From NCBI RefSeq assembly GCF_019703515.2, contig NC_059368.1, forward strand, positions 31,904,289 through 31,968,288: a stretch of 64,000 nt of DNA, written 5' to 3'. The stretch comes from Myxocyprinus asiaticus. Its lineage: Eukaryota; Chordata; Actinopteri; Cypriniformes; Catostomidae. This document shows positions 23,173 through 33,600 of the stretch, one piece after another. Below the pieces are notes generated by a model. It saw only the letters and a list, made by a program, of their open reading frames with translations, was not told the origin of the DNA and did not search any database. How positions within the stretch are numbered: position 1 is the stretch's first letter; every line of letters begins with the position of its first letter. The position numbers and the translations under genes are program-made.

Positions 23173-24891
23173 GTAAGAGACCCAGTCTGAGTGGTTATTA
23201 AAAAGTGAACTGATCCTAAAATGAAACGACAGAAAATACAATTGCTATAAATGTCCTTTTTTAAGTCCGCGTTAACCACGCTGAGTCGTCCTAATACTGC
23301 ATTCTCTGCATAAATTGATATTAGAGAAAAAAAATAATACTCTCCCGTCTGTTGCTTTTTTCCAGAGGGTCGTATTAAAGATGTCCACGTGCCAAGGCCA
23401 AAACTTGTGAGAACATTGCTTATTGTTTCAATGAGTCAGCTCGCTACAAATATACACCTTTTGTTAATGGTTAGAAATCTTTATTATTATTATTATTACC
23501 TGCAGGCAACGTTAAATTCGGTGGCAGCACTGAAGAAGTGGATCCCCAGCATCAAGAGTGAAATCGAGTATTATCTACAGGTACTGCTGTTCATGCACAA
23601 TGTCAACAAAATAAAATAAGAAGGAAGATGGTACAGTCTATCGCTGAATACACTATTGAGCCGTTTAACGAAACAAGAGTTACTGAAGTGCAGGAATGTT
23701 GCTACAAATGCTGTTTGTAAACGCGTCTGTGACACCAAAGTCTTTCTAGCAAGTCAGTCCACTGTCGGCCATCTTTGTAACACTCCCTGGAGGCTATTTC
23801 CAGTCATGAAAGTGCAGCTCCTATCTACTTGAATGGAGAAAGACCAACATCTCCAAAACGGTTAGTCAAGATTACGATCTAGAAATGTATTTCAAATCAG
23901 CAATAAAATCTGATAATATTGGAATCATAAATTGTGCTTCTTTATCTCATAATACGCCAAAACACGCAATTTTCCTGGCTTGTATAGCTAATGCGCATGC
24001 GCGTTCTTGAGTTGATTGACAGGCGATGTCTGCATCTAAAAGGTGATTGGCTCTTTTACCTGTAAGGCTGGACTTTCTTTCTACATCCATTGACCATTGG
24101 GTGCTAGAGCTTCTTGGTTGGGCATTCCAATTTCTCCCATTCATTTAAATAGAAGTGACCCATCTCTGCTAAATAGTCTCTGGTGACACACTTTTTTTTT
24201 TTTTTTGTCTAGATCTATTATTAACTTATTATTAACTCGAAAATGCATAAGAAATGCAATGCACACAGAACAATTAGGCTACTTGAATACATATCCTCTA
24301 TGATGAACGTTTTCAATTACTGAGTTTAAAGTCATTTTAATATATATATTTTTTTCTGGGCCCTTAAATTAAAAATGTCTTGTGGTGTACTTCCTTTTTT
24401 CAACACGGTATACGTGAACCCGGTTCTGTGACACTGCTGACCCATTGTGCATTCGCACCACTGGAGAAGGTAAAGGTACTTGAACTGATGCAACAATGTC
24501 TGATGGAAGAAGGAGCTTGTCAGTAAATCGGCAAAATGCGGTCGAGGCAGTGCTCTAGAAAATTCGGTAGCAACATGTCTACTTCCCGTGTGATAATTTC
24601 ATTTTGAATTGGAACTGCATCCTCCCTCTAAATTCACTCCCCAGACCCCGTTGCCCCACTTAAGAGCAAAAAGAAAAGAGCAATGTTGTGTTTTGGATCA
24701 GAATTGGCTTTATTGCCAAGTATGCTTACACATACAGTACAAGGGATTTGTCTTGGTGACAGGAGCTTCCAGTGTACAACAATACAAAACAGCAACAAGA
24801 CATAGACAATAATAAAAAATAATTAAAATTTAATAAAAAAATAAATACATTTTTTTAATAGAAAATAAGTATATATAGAATACACAATAAG

Positions 24892-24933
<42 letters not shown>

Positions 24934-27656
24934 CACACACACACACACACACATCTAAAAACATTTATATATTTATATACATTTATATATTCATAAAAAA
25001 AAAAAAACATTTGCACTGTACATAACAGATTGTATTAGATTTGCACTACCCATGTGTATGTATGTATGTGTGTGTCTTACGTATGTGTATAATTAGTTTT
25101 TATTTTTAATTTTTATTATTATCTACGTCTTGCTGTTGTTTTTGTATTGTTTTTGTATTGTTGTACACTGGAAGCTCCTGTCACCAGTACAAATTCCTTG
25201 TATGTGTAAGCATACTTGGCAATAAAGCTGATTCTGATTCTATATACAGGTGCATCTCAATAAATTAGAATGTCGTGGAAAAGTTCATTTATTTCAGTAA
25301 TTCAACTCAAATTGTGAAACTCATGTATTAAATAAATTCAATGCACACAGACTGAAGTAGTTTAAGTCTTTGGTTCTTTTAATTGTGATGATTTTGGCTC
25401 ACATTTAACAAAAACCCACCAATTCACTATCTCAACAAATTAGAATATGGTGACATGCCAATCAGCTAATCAACTCAAAACACCTGCAAAGGTTTCCTGA
25501 GCCTTCAAAATGGTCTCTCAGTTTGGTTCACTAGGCTACACAATCATGGGGAAGACTGCTGATCTGACAGTTGTCAAGAAGACAATCATTGACACCCTTC
25601 ACAAGGAGGGTAAGCCACAAACATTCATTGCCAAAGAAGCTGGCTGTTCACAGAGTGCTGTATCCAAGCATGTTAACAGAAAGTTGAGTGGAAGGAAAAA
25701 GTGTGGAAGAAAAAGATGCACAACCAACTGAGAGAACCGCAGCCGTATGAGGATTGTCAAGCAAAATCGATTCAAGAATTTGGGTGAACTTCACAAGGAA
25801 TGGACTGAGGCTGGGGTCAAGGCATCAAGAGCCACCACACACAGACATGTCAAGGAATTTGGCTACAGTTGTCATATTCCTCTTGTTAAGCCACTCCTGA
25901 ACCACAGACAACGTCAGAGGCGTCTTACCTGGGCTAAGGAGAAGAAGAACTGGACTGTTGCCCAGTGGTCCAAAGTCCTCTTTTCAGATGAGAGCAAGTT
26001 TTGTATTTCATTTGGAAACCAAGGTCCTAGAGTCTGGAGGAAGGGTGGAGAAGCTCATAGCCCAAGTTGCTTGAAGTCCAGTGTTAAGTTTCCACAGTCT
26101 GTGATGATTTGGGGTGCAATGTCATCTGCTGGTGTTGGTCCATTGTGGTTTTTGAAAACCAAAGTCACTGCACCTGTTTACCAAGAAATTTTGGAGCACT
26201 TCATGCTTCCTTCTGCTGACCAGCTTTTTAAAGATGCTGATTTCATTTTCCAGCAGGATTTGGCACCTGCCCACACTGCCAAAAGCACCAAAAGTTGGTT
26301 AAATGACCATGGTGTTGGTGTGCTTGACTGGCCAGCAAACTCACCAGACCTGAACCCCATAGAGAATCTATGGGGTATTGTCAAGAGGAAAATGAGAAAC
26401 AAGAGACCAAAAAATGCAGATGAGCTGAAGGCCACTGTCAAAGAAACCTTGGGCTTCCATACCACCTCAGCAGTGCCACAAACTGATCACCTCCATGCCA
26501 CACCGAATTGAGGCAGTAATTAAAGCAAAAGGAGCCCCTACCAAGTATTGAGTACATATACAGTAAATGAACATACTTTCCAGAAGGCCAACAATTCACT
26601 AAAAATGTTTTTTTTTATTGGTCTTATGATGTATTCTAATTTGTTGAGATAGTGAATTGGTGGGTTTTTGTTAAATGTGAGCAAAATCATCACAATTAAA
26701 AGAACCAAAGACTTAAACTACTTCAGTCTGTGTGCATTGAATTTATTTAATACACGAGTTTCACAATTTGAGTTGAATTACTGAAATAAATGAACTTTTC
26801 CACGACATTCTAATTTATTGAGATGCACCTGTACATACACATACATACACTACCGGTCAAAAGTTTTGAAACACTCATTCTTTATTATAATTTTTTTCAC
26901 ATTTTAGAATAATAGTAAAGTCATCAAAACTATGGAATAACATAAATCAAATCAAATCAAATCAAATCACTTTTATTGTCACACAGCCATATACACAAGT
27001 GCAATGGTGTGTGAAATTCTTGGGTGCAGTTCCGATCAACATAGCAGTTGTGACAGTGATGAGACATATATCAATTTACAATAAACATCAAATTAACACA
27101 ACACAATTTAAAGTGTAATATACACATAATTACACACAACACAATATACAAACAATAACATGCACTGTACAGTATACAATACACACAATATAGATACACA
27201 TTATTCAATAAAAAATATTGAATGGAACTATGGGAATTATATTGTGACTAAACAAAATCCAAAATAAATCAAAACTGTGTTATATTTTAGCATGTTCAAA
27301 GTAGTCACCCTTTGCCTAGAATTTGCAGACATGTACTCTTGACATTTTCTCAACCAACTTCTTGAGGTATCACCCTGGGATGCTTTTTAAACAGTACTGA
27401 AGGAGTTCCCATCTATGTTGGGCACTTATTGGCTGCTTTTCTTAATTATTTGGTCCAAGTCATCAATTTCAAAAACTTTTTTTTTTAAATACATTTTTTT
27501 TAGTTTTGTAATGAAATAAATTAATATGGTGGCACAATTGTATTTTTGTCTACAAAACTAATTTCAAACATTTAAGCATACGCCTTCAGATCAAAAGATT
27601 TTTAAGCTCATGAGAAACATTTCAGTCGAGCATTTCAAAACTTTTGACCGGTAGAG

Positions 27657-27690
<34 letters not shown>

Positions 27691-30600
27691 AACACAGACA
27701 CAAATGTAGTGCAAAACTAAATACAAATCTGTTGTATACAGTGCAAGGGAATGTAATGGCAGAAGAGGTTGGATGTGTTGGATAAGTATAAAAAAGATTA
27801 GACTGTGAATTGCACATAATTATTGCTCAATGGGGCAGTTTTAACTGTTCATGAGATGGATAGCCTGAGGGGAAAAAACTGTTCCTGTGCCTGACAGTTC
27901 TGGTGCTCAGAGCTCTGTAGCGCCTGCCAGAAGGCAACAGTTCAAAAAGATAGTGGGCAGGGTGAGTGGGGTCTAGAGTGATTTTTCCAGCCTTTTCCTC
28001 ACTCTGGAAGTGTATAGTTCTTGGAGGGAGAGCAGGGGGCAACCCGAACTGTCCTTTGTAGTCTTTTGATGTCTGATTTCGTAGCTGAACCAAACCAGAC
28101 AGTTACTGAAGTGCAGAGGACAGACTCAATGACTGCTGAGTAGAACTGTATCAGCAGCGCCTGTGGCAGGTTGAACTTCCTCAGCTGGTGAAGGAAGTAC
28201 AACCTCTGCTGGGCCTTTTTCACAATGAAGTCATTGTGGGTCTTCCACTTCAGGTCCTGTGAGATGGTAGTGCCCAGGAACCTGAATGACTCCACTGATG
28301 CCACAGTGCTGTTTAGAATGGTGAGGGGGTTCAGTGTTGGGGTGTACCTCCTAAAGTCCACAATCATCTCCACCGTTTTGAGCATGTTCAGCTCCAGGTT
28401 GTTTTGATTGCACCAGACAACCAGCTGTTTAACCTCCCTTCTGTTTGCAGACTCATCGTCATCTCGGATGAGGCCGATGACAGTGGTGTTGTCTGCAAAC
28501 TTCAGGAGCTTGACAGAGGGGTCCTTTGTGATGCAGTCATTGGTGTAGAGGGAGAAGAGTAGTGGGGAGAGCACACATCCCTGGGGGGCACCAGTGCTGA
28601 TTGTACAGGTGCTGGAAGTGAATTTCCCCTGTCTCACGAGCTGCTGCCTGTCCGTCAGAAAGCTGGTAATCCACTGACAGATAGACGTGGGAACAGAGTG
28701 TTGGTGTAATTTATTTTGGAGTATAGCTGGGAAAATGGTGTTGAAAGGCAAACTGAAGTCACAGAAAGTATCCTTGCATTTGTCCCTGGTCTGTCCAGAT
28801 GTTGCAGGATATGATGCGATCCCATGTTGACCGCATCCTCCACAGACCTGTTTGCTCGATAAGCAAGTTGAAGGGGATTTAGAAAGGGTCCAGTGATGTT
28901 CTTCAGGTGGGCCAACACCAGTCTCTCAAATTATTTCATGACCACAGACATCAGGGCGACAGGTCTGTAGTCATTAAGTCCTGTGATTTTTGGTTTCTTT
29001 GGGACAGGAATGATGATTGAGCATTTGAAGCAGCATGGGACTTCACACTGTTCCAGTGATCTATTGAAGATCTGTGTGAAGATGGAGGCCAGCTGGTTAA
29101 CACAGGATCTAAGACACGCAGGTGAAACACCATCTGGGCCCTGTTCTTTCCTTGTCTTTTGTTTTCGGAAGACATGGCACACTTCCTCTTCACAGATCTT
29201 AAGTGCAGGTTGAGTAGCAGGAGGGGGGTTGCAGGAGGTGTTGGTGTTTGTGTGAAATGAAGGTCAGAGCAGGTGTGGGGTGTGAGATTGGGCCTTTCAA
29301 ATCTAAAGAATAGGAGTGCTCCACACCAGAGCATGTGAGCGGAGCGGAGCGAGCGCGGAGCGTTGAGCAGAGCGGTGATAATTTCACCCGAGCGGAGAGC
29401 GCCTTTTTGAAGATTCCACTCCGCTCTCTCAGGCCGCTTAGTGCCGCTCGCTCAACCCAGAATGCGCTTGGTGATATTCTGGTTTGTGAATCTGCTAAAT
29501 AAGCAATAGGCCTGAGGTTTTGGAGCACTAACATTGTTTTAGTGAAGTTGCAAATGTTATATCCTCAATAAATGCAAAGTATTAATCAAAGCTAAGAACG
29601 AAGAAATCGAAAGGGAGTGTGGAGAGACTGTGACAATTAGCAAATATTCCTTTTGGAATCGTATGTGTCACATTGCCAGAGAGCACGAGGATGTGCTACA
29701 CGATGTAGTGCAGCAAAAGGTGAGCTAGTAGGCTACACTACTATTCGATAATAAATTAATAGATAAGTAATGTATCTTGTTGTTTTGCCATCATGTTAGT
29801 GCAGCTGCCAGCTAGATGCAAGCCCGGTTCTGTGGGGTTGCGAAAGTTAGAGCACCCTCAATTGAATATGTAAAATTAATAATACTGTATATTGGCAAAG
29901 CATTTTTCCTTGAATCCCGGCTTACACACACACAAAACCAATAAACATGTATGATCTTGCAGATCAGTGTGTCCTAATTTGCAGGCGGAGTATTCTGCTT
30001 TCATGCCTCTATTGTACAATTGAGCATTTGATTAGTAAAGATTTCCGCTCTTGCAAAGAGAATTTCATTGCGGAATTATCTCACTTAATTGACCGCCTGT
30101 TGCTTTCGATTTCTGCTTCGGGATAAAGTGGCTCATAACTGCTGGTCTGTTTCCCAAAGCCAAATCCACACCTTAATGAGAAGTGGAATGTAATAAAATT
30201 ATTCCAGATTAGTGGTTGCAGATAACATCTTCCTACATCGCTTGCTGCATTCATCCGCAGAGAAAAAACCTATAAATGATTGAACATTAGAAAAAAAACT
30301 TCTTAAACGAAGGCAGTGTAATTTGTGAATTAAATAATTTTATTTGTTTATTGTTAAACATGATTTCATCTAATATATATATTGGAAAAAATCTAACTTT
30401 ATGCAGGACAAATATTTTTTATTTGTTTAATCCATGGTTAAGCCTTGCTGTACATATAAAGAGTGCATACACAAGACATGATCGTTTGACGCATATAAAG
30501 TCCAGATTCAATTTATAATGCTTTAAAAATATAAAGGAAAAACAAAGGGGGCACATGGTATCTACTAATATAATAATTATTATATAAATAACCACAGTCC

Positions 30601-33600
30601 TTTAGATTGCATATGATTCATACATACAGTATAAAATTGTAGGGAATATTAATAAAGCAACAACACTGAAAAAGAGAAAAACATTCACTGCTGTTTTCTG
30701 GATAACTTAATACACCCTTTAAAACTGAACACAAAATTGGGATGATAAATTGCTCATTTTAATTTACAGACCTGAGGTCTGATAGCATTAAATCAGAAAC
30801 ATATTAATGTATCAAATCTATAATCATTCTGTGGAGACAACTGAAAAACAATTATGAATTTCACTTTTACCTGCAATAGTTTTACTGGTACCAGTCCATG
30901 TTTTCATTATTGCCATAAAGGACTCAAACTAACTTTAGAGTTGAAAAGATTGTGGTTTTCTGGGTCGGTTGTGTCTCTCGGGTCCTGTTTAAACTGAAAA
31001 GCGCAAATTGGCACGTATGCAAGTTTCCGCGCCAACCCACATATGTTTTATCACTTGTAGAGGTGTGTTTGATGACTTGTTTAAAGTAAATAAAGGTCAT
31101 TTAGAACAGAATTGTTTTATGGCATTATTTGAAGATGTTCAATGATGTGCTAACAGAGAAATATTTGACTGATTACAAATGATAAGGAAGGTCTGGTTGA
31201 CCCGATTATCTAACAGCCATTGTAAACCAGTCCAAAATAAACAGCGAGATATTATATACAAAAACACAACAATACAATCACATAATTTCAGATGTGTACA
31301 TAACTTATCATTTGATAATTTAATAAATGTCGGCCTATGTTCTATATTTTACCCAGAGGGGCACCTCAGCCCATGTGGGTAAAGGGGCAGTTGCTTGGGC
31401 CGCTGTAGCTACCCCCTGTGTGCATGTTTGGAACCAAGTATACTACAAAGAAATTTAATGTTGGAGTGGGATTTGAGTGAACGCTTTTTTACCGGTGAGC
31501 TTGAGCAGTACTTGAGCAGAGCGTCTGCTTGGGCACGTGGAGCGGGTTATTGAGCGGAGTGTCACACTGCTCCGCTTCGCTCACATGCTCTGCTCCACAC
31601 CGAGGCGGCCATCCACAGCGCCATCATGATCGTCATCAACACATTTGATGCATCGGTATGTTGAAAAGTAATTGTTCTATGTTCAGTTTATTACACACCA
31701 TTTTGATGATTGATGAAATTGATTCAACTTTAAAACATGAAACGGAAAAAAGAATTTAGAAAAAATAAATAAAACTGATTTCATAGGATCCTTAAAAACT
31801 TGCAGTGTTCGCTTAATTGAGAAACTCTTAAAGGAAGCATGCAATTGCTTTCATTTATTATTTACTTTTATTGATAAAAGGGTGTGTTTAATAGCAGATT
31901 ACCTTTTTTTATCGAAATTGGTATCGAGAATAGTGAAATTTTACTGGTATTCATACCGACTGCTGAAATTTTGGTGTCGTAACAACCGTAGTGCAGTGTA
32001 AAAAAATGGTAATACAATAATACCACCACTATTTTTACATTTTCTGAATTTCTATTGATTCTAAATTCCTGTTTGCTTTGAAAAGTAATAGCACACCTGT
32101 CCTCAAAAAGCCACACGATTTGATATGTCATGCATATCTGTAGAACAAACTTTTAGCTTTTTTCCTATTAAGGGCCATTCAGAATATTTACAAAATTATT
32201 AGAGGGCCATACAATTGCTTGCAATTTCTGATTGTGGGCTGAAATTAACTTACGCGTTCCGTTATGTGCTCACGCACCAAGAAGTTTTCGATTTTATTCT
32301 CGAATGGCCTCGTGGGCCGGGTAAAATGATCTTGTGGGCCTTAGAAGGCCTGAGGCCTGACGGTCCCTACCCCTGGGTTACGATTTTTAAACAAACCAAA
32401 AATTATTAGCAGTAATAGTAGTTTTGCTTCATAACTAATATAAACAAAAGATTAAAAAGAAAAACACTTTTATATGTCTGCAATAAATAAGTTTATAATT
32501 TAAGGGCAAAAGTCTTAAGTAGATATAGAATCAGATTATGTGCTTATTTTCGTCTGATACAGACCTTTTATGTAGATGAATGCAATAAAATCAGTCCAGA
32601 CATTGAAATAATCTTATTTCTGTATAAAAGCCCTAATGTCATACCAAATTATATTATTATCATATTAATTATATTATATGTGTGTACCATATTGTTTTTG
32701 AATAAATAATGCAGTACCCAATGTGTTATGAGTGTGGTGGATGTGACCAACACTAATAGTAGTTGTGATATGTTTTGATAATTACCTTTTTGATAATGAT
32801 CTTGCATAACCATAACCAAAGAGCTTTATGGTATGTTTGATGATGTACATTCTGGTTAGAACAGGGGACCCACTTTATATTACGTGGCCTTAACTACTAT
32901 GTACTTAATCATTTGATACAATGTACTTATTATGTACATACATGTCGTTGCATTGTAATTACATTTAAAGTATTTGCATTTAATAACATTTATAGTTACA
33001 TTGTTAACTTTACCCCTAACCCCACCCATACCCCAAAACCTAACTCTAACCCCTAATCCTAACCCTACCCTTACTCCTAAACCTACCCATACCTCAACCT
33101 ACCCATACCTCAACCTCAGTAGCAGCAAATGTGGGCATTTTGCAGAACAACATGTAGTTACACAGTTAATACAGAGTCTTCTATGTATTTAATGTTAGTA
33201 CATAGTAGTTAAGGCCACCTAATATCAAGTGTGACCGAACAGGTTCTTATTTGGTTGGATTATTGATAAGCAAGCTAATAACAGTGCATCCTCTGTTGCA
33301 ATTGAAAATGTACAAAGGCAAATCAAAAACAATCATCTGCTAAATGAATAAATGTAAATGTAAGAGTGCATCTGTGTTTAGACTAAATGGTACAAGCAAA
33401 CAGTCTTATAAATAAATAAAGCTAACAAATAAGCAAACATGATAATGTACAATCAGAAATATATTGTATTTCTTATAACAGGGTTTCCAATTCTTTTGAC
33501 CAGAGAATTTCCATGACTTTCCCCGTCATTTTTGATCATTGAATAAGGATTTTTGAAATAATTTACAAGGTGCAATTTCTATCCAATAAAATATTTTAGA

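Noticed and set aside
25510..26511. Working transposase gene
   Set aside because: An in-frame TGA and a frameshift compared with the second copy show it is a pseudogene.
33010..33115. Interstitial telomere
   Set aside because: Units are degenerate CCTAAC/CCCATACC, bounded by the arms of a hairpin MITE, so it is element-borne.
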